NCBI RefSeq assembly: GCF_000367365.1
Contig: NZ_BARF01000048.1
Coordinates: 19,690-83,689, forward strand
Direction of reading: 5' to 3'
Origin: Streptomyces prunicolor NBRC 13075
GTDB lineage: Bacteria; Actinomycetota; Actinomycetes; Streptomycetales; Streptomycetaceae
DNA: 64,000 bases
Part shown: positions 47,325-55,851 of the stretch, piece by piece
How the letters are laid out: each line of letters starts with the position of its first letter
Position numbering within the stretch: the first letter of the stretch is position 1
Program-made: the position numbers and the translations under genes
Notes under the pieces: model-generated
Databases searched by the model: none
What the model was told of the DNA's origin: nothing
What the model saw: only the letters and a program-made list of their open reading frames with translations

Positions 47325-48329
47325 CTACGACGTCGAGGGCGAGTCCGTGCTCCCCCGTACTTCCAGCCTCGGTTCCGACAACACCGTCTCCTCTGCCCGC
47401 CCCGGATCCTTCATCCGGTGTACGAGAAGCTGCGCGGCGCGGCGCCCGATGTCGTGGCTGCCGTTGTCGACGGTGGTGAGCCAGAGGTGTCGTAGGCGCG
47501 CGAGGTACGTGTTGTCGTAGCCGACGAGGGACAGGTCCCGGGGCACCTGGAGGCCCAGTTCCTCGGCCGCCGAGAGCGCGCCGACGCACGCGATGTCGTT
47601 GAAGGCGAAGACGGCCGTGGGGCGTTCCGGGGCGGTGAGCAGGCGGACCATCGCGCGGTAGCCGCCCTCCTCCGTGTGGTCGCCCTGTTCGACCGTCGCG
47701 AGGTCGGTCAGGCCGTGGTCGTCCATGATCATTTCGAAGGAGGTGCAGCGGAGTGCGCCGGCGACGCCCGGGCCGGCGATGTGGGCGATACGGCGGTGAC
47801 CCAGGGAGATGAGGTGTTCGGTGGCCAGGATGGCGCCGTACGAGTCGTCGCCGGCCACGGCATCGACGTGGGGCAGGACCGGTTCAATGGCGCCCGCGAT
47901 CACCGTGGGGATGTGCGTCGCGGCTGCGAGGAGTTCCTCGGAGCCGGGGAGGGTGCCCACCACGACCAGCCCGTCGACGCGGAGTTCGGTGAAGATGCGG
48001 GTGAGGTCCTCGCCGAGGTGACGGTTGAGGCGGCCGTCGGCCAGCATCATGTGCAGGCCCTGCTCGTGCAGGCGGGAGCCCAGGCCGTCGAGGAGTTCCA
48101 CGAACCAGGGGTTGCGCAGGTCGTTCAGCAGGACGCCGACCGAGCGGGTGCGGCGCTCGCTGAGGCTGCGGGCGGCTGCGTTCGGGCGGTAGCCGAGTTC
48201 CGCCACGGCGGCCAGCACGGCCTGCCGTTTCTCCGGCCGGACCTGCTCGGAGCCGCGCAGCACCAGGGAGACCAGGGATTTCGACACACCGGCCCGCTCG
48301 GCGACGTCACGGATGGTCGGAGCGCTCAT
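47325..48329 (-). CDS. LacI-family transcription regulator
   Basis: From the ATG at 48329 the 334-residue protein has the LacI helix-turn-helix (TIRDVAERAGVSKSLVSLVLRG), hinge helix (NAAARSLSERRTRSVGVLLND) and a periplasmic-binding-like effector domain (FAFNDIACVGALSAAEELG). A longer frame from 48404 lacks a ribosome site. It precedes the dipeptidase gene and is divergent from the oxidoreductase gene. TGGACCGTTCCA sits 4 bp before its ATG and TGGACCGGTCCA before the oxidoreductase ATG; both are good candidates for its operators. Confidence 0.93.
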   Translation of the reverse strand: MSAPTIRDVAERAGVSKSLVSLVLRGSEQVRPEKRQAVLAAVAELGYRPNAAARSLSERRTRSVGVLLNDLRNPWFVELLDGLGSRLHEQGLHMMLADGRLNRHLGEDLTRIFTELRVDGLVVVGTLPGSEELLAAATHIPTVIAGAIEPVLPHVDAVAGDDSYGAILATEHLISLGHRRIAHIAGPGVAGALRCTSFEMIMDDHGLTDLATVEQGDHTEEGGYRAMVRLLTAPERPTAVFAFNDIACVGALSAAEELGLQVPRDLSLVGYDNTYLARLRHLWLTTVDNGSHDIGRRAAQLLVHRMKDPGRAEETVLSEPRLEVRGSTDSPSTS

Positions 48330-48332
48330 GGC

Positions 48333-48344
48333 TGGACCGTTCCA
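48333..48344. promoter_or_regulatory. Candidate operator next to the LacI gene start
   Basis: TGGACCGTTCCA is a near-palindrome (one mismatch) directly upstream of the LacI start codon. It belongs to the dispersed family. Confidence 0.55.
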
Positions 48345-48441
48345 TGCGGTCGCGCCCCCTGTCAAAGGCGCGGACACTCGGTGTTGACGTGCATGTATTG
48401 ACATCAGGATGAATGGGTTCCACTGTGGCGGAGACAGTTTA

Positions 48442-48453
48442 TGGACCGGTCCA
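48442..48453. promoter_or_regulatory. Candidate operator upstream of the Gfo/Idh gene
   Basis: TGGACCGGTCCA is perfect and lies 14 bp before the ATG at 48467, overlapping the expected ribosome-site zone. Confidence 0.55.
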
Positions 48454-48466
48454 AAGAAGGGCAGTC

Positions 48467-49621
48467 ATGGTGACCTCGCTCGGTGTTGCCGTCGTGGGTT
48501 TCGGATGGATGGGGCGGGTGCACACGCAGGCGTACGCCCGTGTCCCGCACCACTTTCCGCAGCTGACCGTGCGGCCGCAGCTCGTGACGGTCGCCGAGGA
48601 GGTGCCCGGGCGGGCGGAGCAGGCGGCCGAACAGTTCGGCTTCGCCTCCACGACCCGCGACTGGCGCGAGGTGGTCGACGACCCGCGGGTGCAGGCGGTG
48701 AGCATCACCGCGCCGAACTTCCTGCACCGCGAGATCGGCGTCGCGATGGCGGAGGCCGGCAAGCACATCTGGATCGAGAAGCCGGTGGGCCTCTCCACGG
48801 CGGACTCCTCCGCCGTGGCCGACGCGGTCAGCAAGGCCGGCGTCCAGGGCACGGTCGGCTTCAACTACCGCAACGCACCCGCCGTCGAGGCGGCTCGCGA
48901 CCTGATCGCCTCGGGCGAGCTGGGCACGGTGACCCACATCCGCGTCCGCCTCTTCAGCGACTACGCGGCCCACCCGGACGGCGCGCTGACCTGGCGCTAC
49001 GAGTTGGAGCGCGGTGGCCACGGCGTCCTGGGCGACCTGGCCTCGCACGGCGCGGACCTGGCCCGGTACCTCCTCGGCGACATCACCTCCCTCGCCGCCG
49101 ACACCGCGATCTTCCTGCCGCAGCGGGCCCGCCCCACCGGCGCGACCGCGGGCCATGCCCTGGCCACCGGCGGCGAGTTGGGCCCGGTGGAGAACGAGGA
49201 CTACGTCAACTGCCTGCTGCGGTTCGCCTCCGGTGCCCGGGGTGTCCTGGAGGCATGCCGGGTCTCGGTCGGCGAGCAGAACAACTACGGCTTCGAGGTG
49301 CACGGCACCAAGGGCGCGGTGTTCTGGGACTTCCGCCGGATGAACGAGCTGGCCGTCAGCCGCGGTACGACGTACCAGGACCAGCCCGTCACCACGGTGT
49401 ATGTCGGCCCGGGCGACGGCGAGTTCGGCGCCTTCCAGCCGGGCGCGGCGAACGCGATGGGCTACGACGACCTCAAGGTCATCGAGGCGTACCGCTTCCT
49501 GCGCTCCGTCGCCGAGGGCGTGCCGTACGGCGCGACGCTCGCGGACGCCGTACGCAGCGCGGCGGTTCTGGACGCCATGGTGCGCTCCGTCGAGACCGGC
49601 AGCTGGGCGAGCCCGGCGTGA
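48467..49621 (+). CDS. Gfo/Idh/MocA-family oxidoreductase
   Basis: The 384-residue protein has an N-terminal Rossmann fold (VAVVGFGWMGRVH), the signature EKP (IWIEKPVGL) with catalytic Lys, and the C-terminal domain with GDLASHGADLARYLLG. GAAGGG precedes the ATG at 48467. It probably oxidises a sugar or inositol-like compound with NAD(P). It is divergent from the LacI/dipeptidase operon and most likely controlled by that regulator. The exact substrate is not recognisable. Confidence 0.92.
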   Translation: MVTSLGVAVVGFGWMGRVHTQAYARVPHHFPQLTVRPQLVTVAEEVPGRAEQAAEQFGFASTTRDWREVVDDPRVQAVSITAPNFLHREIGVAMAEAGKHIWIEKPVGLSTADSSAVADAVSKAGVQGTVGFNYRNAPAVEAARDLIASGELGTVTHIRVRLFSDYAAHPDGALTWRYELERGGHGVLGDLASHGADLARYLLGDITSLAADTAIFLPQRARPTGATAGHALATGGELGPVENEDYVNCLLRFASGARGVLEACRVSVGEQNNYGFEVHGTKGAVFWDFRRMNELAVSRGTTYQDQPVTTVYVGPGDGEFGAFQPGAANAMGYDDLKVIEAYRFLRSVAEGVPYGATLADAVRSAAVLDAMVRSVETGSWASPA

Positions 49622-49763
49622 ACGGCGCGCGCGTCGCCTGATCAGCGTGCCGCCGGGCGCCCGCGCGATCTCGCGCCCACCCGCCGGACTCGACTACCGT
49701 TCACGCTCGGGAGTCACTCGCCTACGCTGTGGTGACCGGTTGGCGGACGGGTATGGGGGCGGC

Positions 49764-52085
49764 ATGGGATACGGCTTCGGACAGCGGCGGGGCGGTCAAC
49801 TCCCGGTGGAGTTGACCAGCTTCGTCGGACGCACCGAGGAACTCGGGATGCTGCACACCGAGTTGGCACGGTCCCGGCTGGTCACGCTGGTCGGTCCGGG
49901 CGGGGTCGGCAAGAGCCGTACGGCACTGCGCGCGGCCCGCGCGGTCACCGACCGGTTCGCCGACGGGGTGCGGCTGGTGGAGCTGTCGGCCCTGCACGAC
50001 CCGGAGTTGGTGCCGCCGACACTCGCGGGCGTCCTCGAACTGCCCGAGCAGTCCGGCATGACCCCGTTGGACGCCATCGTGGAACACCTGCGCGGGCGGC
50101 GGATGTTGATCGTCCTCGACACCTGCGAGCACCTGGTCGACGCGTGCGCGATGCTCTGCGACATCCTGCTGCGCGAGGCCCCCGGACTGAGCGTCCTCGC
50201 CACCAGCAGGCAGCCGCTCGACGTGCCCGGCGAGCGGTGTCTGCCGATCGCCCCGCTGGACCGGGCCGACGCCGTCGACCTGTTCGTGCAGCGCGCCGCC
50301 GCCGTCACCGGCGGAACCGCCCTGAACGGCGCCGACCGGGAGAGCGCCCTCGCCCTCGTCGACCGCCTCGACGGCATCCCCCTCGCCCTCGAACTCGCCG
50401 CCGTACGCCTGCGGGCCGTCCCCCTCGCGGAGCTCGTCGCCCGCCTGGACCGCCACTGCGAGGTCCTCACCGGCGGCCGCCGCACGGCACTGACCCGTCA
50501 CCAGACCCTGCGCGCGGCCATCGACTGGTCCTACGACCTGTGCACACCCCAGGAACAACTCCTGTGGGCCCGACTGTCGGTGTTCGCCGGTTCCTTCGAA
50601 CTGTCCGCCGCCGAGCGGGTGTGCGCGGGCGACGACCCTGGTGGAACGGTCCAACTCGACGGCGAGCAGGTCGTCGAGGCACTGATCGGACTCGTCGACA
50701 AGTCGGTCGTCCAGCGCATCGGCGAGGACGGCGGCCGCTACCGGCTCCTGGACACCATCCGCGAGTACGGCACCGCGCGCCTCGCCTCCACGGAGGACGC
50801 GGAGGCCGTACGACAACGGCACTTCGCCCACTACGACGAACTCGTCGGCCGTTTTTGGAACGGTCTGATGGGCCGGGCCCAGGTCCAACTGCACCTTGCC
50901 GTACGCGCGGAGATCGCCGACGTACGGGCCGCCCTGGAGTACGGCTGCGCCACCGAGGGGCGGGCGAGCGACGCGCTGTGGCTGGCGACGCGGCTCGGGG
51001 CGTACTGGCGGGCGGCGGGGACGCTGTCGGAGGGCCGGTACTGGATCGACAAGGGGCTCGGCCTCGTCCCGCAGGACTCCGCGGAGCGGGCCTGGGGACT
51101 GTTCATGACCGGGGTGTTCGGGATCTGGACGGCCGATCTGGAGACGGCATTGGACCGGTTCCCACAGGCGCACGAGGTGGCGCACCGCGTCGGCGAGAGC
51201 CGCGTGGAGCTGTTCAGCGAGGGCTACTTGGGCGCCCTGACGCTGCTCGGCGGGGCCGTGGAGGAGGGGTCGGCGACTCTCGAGGCGGTCCGTGGACGGA
51301 TGATCGCGGCGGACGACGCGCTGGGCATCGGCGTCGTCCACTACGAAGGGGCCCTGCTGTACGCGGCGTTGGGCTTCACGGACCGGGCGCTGGAGTGGTG
51401 CGAGACGGGCCTGGCGTATCTGGAGGGCCGCGGCGAGCGCCAGTTGTACGGTTCCACGCTCACGGTCCAGGGCGTCATCCTGTGGCTGGTCGGGCGGCCC
51501 GAGGAGAGCGCGACGGCGTTGCACCGGGGGCTGGAGGCGGCGAGCGAGATCGGCGAGGTGCTGGTCGCGGCGCTCGCGTCCCTGGGCCTGGCCTGGCACG
51601 CGGCCGGGCAGAAGCGGTACGTCAGGGCCTGCTGGCTGCTGGGTTACGCGGAGCACGCGCGACGGCTGGGCGGCGACCCGGTCGGCATGCTGCCCCGGCT
51701 GCTGGAGGAACAGGAGTCCCAACAGCGGGCGGTGCGGGCGGCGTTGGGCGCCGAACAGTACGAGCGGTGGCGGGAGGCGGGGGCCAGGATGTCGGGCCGT
51801 GAACTCCTGGACGCCGTACGCACGGACGCGGACGAACCGCCCGGCATCCCCGCGGCCCGCCACACCACCGCGGACACCCGCCCCGCCGGTCCCCTCACCC
51901 GCCGCGAACGCGAGGTCGCCGCGCTCGTCACCCAGGGTCTGTCCAACCGGGAGATCGCCGAACGGCTCGTCATCTCCAAGCGCACGGTGGACGCCCATGT
52001 CGAGCACATCCTGGCCAAGTTGGGCATCACCTCGCGTACCGAGATCCTGGCCGCGGCACAGCCCGAGGGCACCAAGTCGGCATAG
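49764..52085 (+). CDS. AfsR-like ATPase regulator with C-terminal LuxR domain
   Basis: The 773-residue protein has an NB-ARC-like ATPase (Walker A VGPGGVGKSRTALR, LIVLDTCEHL, then LDGIPLALELAA and TLRAAIDWSYDLCTPQEQ), a TPR-like helical region and a LuxR helix-turn-helix at the end (LTRREREVAALVTQGLSNREIAERLVISKRTVDAHVEHIL). The start ATG at 49764 follows a G-rich ribosome site. It lacks the SARP domain of AfsR. It is 142 bp downstream of the oxidoreductase gene. Targets unknown. Palindrome near-copies occur at 50642-50653 and 51150-51163. Confidence 0.93.
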   Translation: MGYGFGQRRGGQLPVELTSFVGRTEELGMLHTELARSRLVTLVGPGGVGKSRTALRAARAVTDRFADGVRLVELSALHDPELVPPTLAGVLELPEQSGMTPLDAIVEHLRGRRMLIVLDTCEHLVDACAMLCDILLREAPGLSVLATSRQPLDVPGERCLPIAPLDRADAVDLFVQRAAAVTGGTALNGADRESALALVDRLDGIPLALELAAVRLRAVPLAELVARLDRHCEVLTGGRRTALTRHQTLRAAIDWSYDLCTPQEQLLWARLSVFAGSFELSAAERVCAGDDPGGTVQLDGEQVVEALIGLVDKSVVQRIGEDGGRYRLLDTIREYGTARLASTEDAEAVRQRHFAHYDELVGRFWNGLMGRAQVQLHLAVRAEIADVRAALEYGCATEGRASDALWLATRLGAYWRAAGTLSEGRYWIDKGLGLVPQDSAERAWGLFMTGVFGIWTADLETALDRFPQAHEVAHRVGESRVELFSEGYLGALTLLGGAVEEGSATLEAVRGRMIAADDALGIGVVHYEGALLYAALGFTDRALEWCETGLAYLEGRGERQLYGSTLTVQGVILWLVGRPEESATALHRGLEAASEIGEVLVAALASLGLAWHAAGQKRYVRACWLLGYAEHARRLGGDPVGMLPRLLEEQESQQRAVRAALGAEQYERWREAGARMSGRELLDAVRTDADEPPGIPAARHTTADTRPAGPLTRREREVAALVTQGLSNREIAERLVISKRTVDAHVEHILAKLGITSRTEILAAAQPEGTKSA

Positions 52086-52307
52086 GTACCCGGTACCTAC
52101 GTACTCCCGCCGAAGCCCCCGCCGACGACTACGTGCACCCATCTCCCCACCGATATCCCGGAGTTCAGGCCCCCCGCACCCGCCCGACGCCCCAAGCTGG
52201 TCCTACCGCCAGGGGAACGGGACGTGTCGGGGCCGGCAGTGTTGGTCAACCCCACGGCTGTCATGGCAAGGCATCCGGCACCGCACCTCCCCTGGCGGTA
52301 TTCGCGT

Positions 52308-52337
52308 AGGGCTGCCCCTGTCGGCGGGGGCAGCCCT
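52308..52337. terminator. Hairpin downstream of the AfsR-like/protease convergent pair
   Basis: AGGGCTGCCCC and GGGGCAGCCCT form a perfect 11-bp stem with an 8-nt loop. It lies just after the protease stop. Confidence 0.85.
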
Positions 52338-52355
52338 CCTCAACGGGCCCTGAGA

Positions 52356-53282
52356 TCAGCCGCGTTCGGCCCGCCCGTACATCGTCTTGGCCGTGGCGCC
52401 GAAGATCTCGCCGTACATCTTGGTCGGCGTGAAGCCGTCCAGCGAACTGTTGACCGAGACGAGGGTGCCCTGCCCGGTGGTCTCCTTGAAGTCGGCCAGC
52501 CACGGGCCGCCGCTCGAGCCGCCGGTCATGTCGCAGGGGATCATCCGCTGGCCGTCCTCCTTCTTCTCCGTGCCCACACAGCGCAGGAGTTCCTCGCCGA
52601 GCTGCGGGTGGGTGGCGGGGTAGCCGAAGGACGAGATCTTCCCGCCGACGGCCCGGTTGAACGCGATCGGCGTCCCACCCACGACGTCGGTGAGCCTACG
52701 ACCGCTCCGGTCGGCGTCGACGACCATCGCGGCCACGTCGTTCGTGCCCTCCTCGGCGAAGGCGCGCGGCGTCAGGACGGTACGCACCGCAAAGGCGCCG
52801 TACGGCTGCTTGCCCTTGCTGTAGGCCGGGACGAACACCATCGACATGTTGGTGTTGACGGGCGAGGCGGACCGCCGGACACAGTGCCCCGCGGTCATCA
52901 CCACGGACCGGTTGGCGCTCTTCACCGCGGTGGCCGTGCACCAGGTGTCGGCCCCCGCGGCGTTGACCATGAACATCCGCCCCACGGTCTTCAGCTGTGG
53001 ACCGGTCCACGTCTTGGTCTTCGGCCCGGTCGGCCCCAGATCCACCGACTTTCCTACGGCCTTGATCCGGGCCGGGGTCCAGTAGGCGAGGGCGTCCTTG
53101 CGTTCCTGGGCGGTGAACGAGAAGGAGGACACCGGGTCCGGGGCAGCGGCGTTGGCGCGGTCGGCGCCGGAGACGGCCGAGGCCGAGACAGGGACGGCGA
53201 GTGTGAGGGCCGTACCGGCCACCGCGAGGGCCGTGACACGGCGGCTCAGGCGCCGGTCCGCCGGCGGGGAGCTGTCGAACAT
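52356..53282 (-). CDS. Secreted trypsin-like serine peptidase
   Basis: The 308-residue precursor has a Sec signal (VTALAVAGTALTLAVPVSASA) and the chymotrypsin-fold triad: His in VMTAGHC, Asp in TNDVAAMV and Ser in GGSSGGPWL. A pro-like segment (SFSFTAQERKDALAYWTPARIKAVG) precedes the domain. It resembles the V8/glutamyl-endopeptidase-like group of Streptomyces secreted peptidases. The gene is monocistronic with a terminator behind. A perfect palindrome GTGGACCGGTCCAC at 52997-53010 is translated as WTGP. Confidence 0.92.
   Translation of the reverse strand: MFDSSPPADRRLSRRVTALAVAGTALTLAVPVSASAVSGADRANAAAPDPVSSFSFTAQERKDALAYWTPARIKAVGKSVDLGPTGPKTKTWTGPQLKTVGRMFMVNAAGADTWCTATAVKSANRSVVMTAGHCVRRSASPVNTNMSMVFVPAYSKGKQPYGAFAVRTVLTPRAFAEEGTNDVAAMVVDADRSGRRLTDVVGGTPIAFNRAVGGKISSFGYPATHPQLGEELLRCVGTEKKEDGQRMIPCDMTGGSSGGPWLADFKETTGQGTLVSVNSSLDGFTPTKMYGEIFGATAKTMYGRAERG
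52997..53010. repeat. Dispersed palindrome copy (perfect 14 bp) in the protease gene
   Basis: GTGGACCGGTCCAC is translated as TWTGPQ near the pro-region boundary. Confidence 0.88.
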
Positions 53283-53334
53283 GGGGGAGGTCTCCTCGAC
53301 TGGTTCGGGTGGGTATGCGGGTGGTTGGGCCCGG

Positions 53335-53748
53335 CTACGCGCAATCCAAGAGAGGTAAATCCGGCGATCCGGGTTGCGTCGTCGCGTCGGATCCCGGTTG
53401 CGTCGCCGGGTCGGCGGACGTCTCGCGGAGGAAGGCGAGGAACTCCCCCACCGTGCAACTCCAGAGCCGGCGTTCCACCAACGCCGTGTGCCGGCGGGCG
53501 AGTTCGTGATCGTCGCCGTAGACGAACCTGACGACGAGCGGGCCCTCGTACGCGCGGATCTCGATTCCGCTCGGCTGTACCTCGTCCGCCGAGTGCAGGC
53601 CCACCGCGATGCCGATGATCTCCCAGGCCAGCACGCCCGCTCTCCTGAACGCGCCGTCGGACGAGGTGTGCCACACCACCTCGAAGTGCTCGTGCGCGGG
53701 CGCCCCGGGATCGGGCCGCCGGTTCACATTGTTCGATGCACTGGGCAC
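53335..53748 (-). CDS. Hypothetical protein with a C-terminal repeat
   Basis: From GTG 53748 (AAAGGA upstream) the protein has 137 residues. It is soluble and acidic in the middle, with WHTSSDGAFRRAGVLAWEIIGIAVG and RRLWSCTVGEFLAFLRE. A repeat near the C terminus (TQPGSDATTQPGSP) reflects a short DNA repeat at about 53363-53402. No family is recognised. It lies between the protease and lipoprotein genes on the same strand with about 46-52 bp gaps. Confidence 0.6.
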   Translation of the reverse strand: MPSASNNVNRRPDPGAPAHEHFEVVWHTSSDGAFRRAGVLAWEIIGIAVGLHSADEVQPSGIEIRAYEGPLVVRFVYGDDHELARRHTALVERRLWSCTVGEFLAFLRETSADPATQPGSDATTQPGSPDLPLLDCA

Positions 53749-53794
53749 ACCTACGTCCTTTCTGTGCGGCAGGGAACTACGCGGCACCGGCTGC

Positions 53795-54496
53795 CTAGTT
53801 GAGGGCGTCCGAGGGGTTGGTCAGCCAGTAGGTGGTGGTCAGGGAGCTGTCGATGTACACGCCCTTGCTGGGCAGCGCGACCTTGACGCCCGAGCCGACG
53901 AAGTCGAGCGCGCGGTTCTGGAAGATCACCGAGAGCGTCTTCGCGGTGTAGCCGCCGGAGCCGCTGCCGTCGGCGGCGGAGAGGAGGGCGCCCGCATAGC
54001 CCGACTGTCCGGGGCTGAGCGTGGTGACCGCCTGCGGCTGCGTGTCCTCGTCGACCGGGGGCACGGACTGGGCGTCCTGGAAGTTCAGGGCCGGATAGCC
54101 GTACAGGTAGCAGGTCTTGGAGCCGGTGTTCTTGACGGTCAGCAGCAGGTGGTTCAGCGGACGCGACACGGTCTGCGCGGTGACCTTGGTGTTGGCGCCG
54201 GTGCAGGTGACGATGCTGGACGTCGACCTGGACCCGCTGGACGCCTTGGCCGTGGTGCTGTTGCCGCCCGACTTCGAGGTCACGGCCGTGTCCGTACCGG
54301 AGGCCTCGGCCTTGGTGTCCCCGGCGGCCGTCTTGGGCGTCGCGGTCGAGGAGACGCCGTTGTCGGCGGCGACGGTCGGGGTGTTCTTGGCCGCCGAGTC
54401 CTGGCTCGTTCCACAGGCGGTCAGCGCGAGCGAGGCGGCTGCGGCGAAGGTCGCGGTGAGGAGTGCCGTACGGCGGCGGAAGATGGTGTTGGACAT
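53795..54496 (-). CDS. DUF4232-containing lipoprotein
   Basis: The 233-residue precursor has a lipoprotein signal (LTATFAAAASLALTAC), a long Ser/Thr/Gly-rich linker and a DUF4232 beta-domain (LNHLLLTVKNTGSKTCYLYGYPALNF, SPGQSGYAGALLS). ATG at 54496 has GGGGGAA upstream. DUF4232 proteins are exported and of unknown role. It is followed by the hypothetical gene at 53335-53748. Confidence 0.9.
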   Translation of the reverse strand: MSNTIFRRRTALLTATFAAAASLALTACGTSQDSAAKNTPTVAADNGVSSTATPKTAAGDTKAEASGTDTAVTSKSGGNSTTAKASSGSRSTSSIVTCTGANTKVTAQTVSRPLNHLLLTVKNTGSKTCYLYGYPALNFQDAQSVPPVDEDTQPQAVTTLSPGQSGYAGALLSAADGSGSGGYTAKTLSVIFQNRALDFVGSGVKVALPSKGVYIDSSLTTTYWLTNPSDALN

Positions 54497-54689
54497 GATC
54501 GGGTTCCCCCTGGGTGCGGTGCTGGAAGGCGAGCCACCGGGTGTTCGTGGTGGGTCTCGCTGCGAACAACCGCAGCTTGTGCGGCGATCCGTCCCAGCCG
54601 CCACAGCAGTCGGGGGAAACGGGAAGCTGGAACGCTCACACAGGGTTTGACCTGCGGGAACGTACCGTCCCTGGAACGCGGGGGTGGAA

Positions 54690-54726
54690 CGGGCACCGGC
54701 CGTTGGAACGGTCCAGCCGGTGCCCG
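54690..54726. terminator. Chitinase terminator with a palindrome near-copy in the loop
   Basis: CGGGCACCGGC pairs with GCCGGTGCCCG (11 bp). The loop holds TTGGAACGGTCCAG (54703-54716), a member of the dispersed family, so a second hairpin can form inside it. Confidence 0.82.
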
Positions 54727-54736
54727 TCCCGCACGA

Positions 54737-55624
54737 TCAGCAGTAGAGGTTGGCCCCGGTGCTGGTCCCGAGGATCGAGGTGAACCGCGTGTAGGCGTCC
54801 ACGCGGCTCTGCACCTGGGCGGGGTTCTTGCCGTCGCACTCGATCGAGCCGTTGATGCTGCGGATGGTCTGGCCGAAACCGGCGCCGTTGACCATCGCGT
54901 TGTGCGGGGTCATGCTGCCGGGGCCGGTCTGGGTGTTCCAGTACCAGAGCGCGGTCTTCCACGCCACGGCCGAGTCGTTCTGCACCAGCCACGGATTGTT
55001 GAGCAGGTCGATGCCCAACGCGTCACCGGCGGCCTTGTAGTTGAAGTTCCAGCTGAGCTGTATCGGGCCGCGCCCGTAGTAGGCGGCCTGGCCGGCCGGG
55101 CAGCCGTACGACTGGGACCAGTCGCAGTACGTCGGGTAGTTGGCGGTGTTCTGCTCGACGATGTACACCAACCCGCCCGTCTCATGGCTGACGTTGGCGA
55201 GGAAGGCTGCGGCCTCCTGCTTCTTCGTCGTGTCGCTGCCGGTGTTCGCGAACCCCGGGTAGGCGCTGAGGGCGGCGGTGAGACCGCTGTACGAGTAGAA
55301 GGAGTTCCGGCTCGGGAACATCTGGTTGAACTGCGCCTCGCTGACGACGAAGTTCCCGACCGGCGTACCGGAGCCGTCGCAGGCGTACGGCTCCCAGTAC
55401 CAGGTGCTGATGACCGGGTCGTAGCCCGGGTTGTCGTGCTCGGCGATGTACGCCTTGCCGTCGGTGTAGCGGACGATGTTGCCGGTGACGTACGACTTGC
55501 CGGCCACCCAGTTCGGATAGCTCGAACAGGAGGCGGCGGACGCGCCGGCGGCGGGAAGGACCACGGGCGTAAGGCTACCGAGGACGAGTGCGGTCAGTAC
55601 TGCGGCGATGCGGCGTCTCGACAC
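54737..55624 (-). CDS. Secreted GH19 chitinase with N-terminal chitin-binding domain
   Basis: The 295-residue precursor has a Sec signal (IAAVLTALVLGSLTPVVLPAAGASA), a carbohydrate-binding module of the CBM5/12 type (WVAGKSYVTGNIVRYTDGKAYIAEHDNPG with WYWEPYAC) and a GH19 domain with the catalytic Glu in ANVSHETGG, YYGRGPIQLSWNFNY and NPWLVQ. GTG at 55624 has GAGGAG upstream. It breaks chitin outside the cell. Two DasR-like sites are in its promoter. Confidence 0.94.
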   Translation of the reverse strand: MSRRRIAAVLTALVLGSLTPVVLPAAGASAASCSSYPNWVAGKSYVTGNIVRYTDGKAYIAEHDNPGYDPVISTWYWEPYACDGSGTPVGNFVVSEAQFNQMFPSRNSFYSYSGLTAALSAYPGFANTGSDTTKKQEAAAFLANVSHETGGLVYIVEQNTANYPTYCDWSQSYGCPAGQAAYYGRGPIQLSWNFNYKAAGDALGIDLLNNPWLVQNDSAVAWKTALWYWNTQTGPGSMTPHNAMVNGAGFGQTIRSINGSIECDGKNPAQVQSRVDAYTRFTSILGTSTGANLYC

Positions 55625-55764
55625 AGGGTTCAACTCCTCTGTGGAGCACGGCCGTACCCCGCCAAGGGCAGGGCGAAGCGGAGCCTTTGTGCGCACGGGC
55701 CGGTTGGACCGGTCACGGCGTGGGGGGCGGCCGTGGTGGGGGATGACGCGACTCACTGAACCGC

Positions 55765-55797
55765 ATTGGTATGTACCAGTCAAGGGTATAGACCAGT
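55765..55797. promoter_or_regulatory. Two DasR-type (dre) operator-like sites upstream of the chitinase
   Basis: On the minus strand ACTGGTCTATACC (55783-55797) and ACTGGTACATACCAAT (55765-55780) match the DasR consensus ACTGGTCTAGACCAGT in their half-sites. This is the expected control of Streptomyces chitinases by N-acetylglucosamine. Confidence 0.75.
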
Positions 55798-55851
55798 CAA
55801 CCCCGCACCCGGCCCGCCGAGTTGCGACCGCCCGCGCTGCGTCGGCCTGCC

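Noticed and set aside
39669..52085. A secondary-metabolite cluster governed by the two large LuxR-type regulators
   Set aside because: No PKS, NRPS, terpene or other core biosynthetic gene lies near either regulator.
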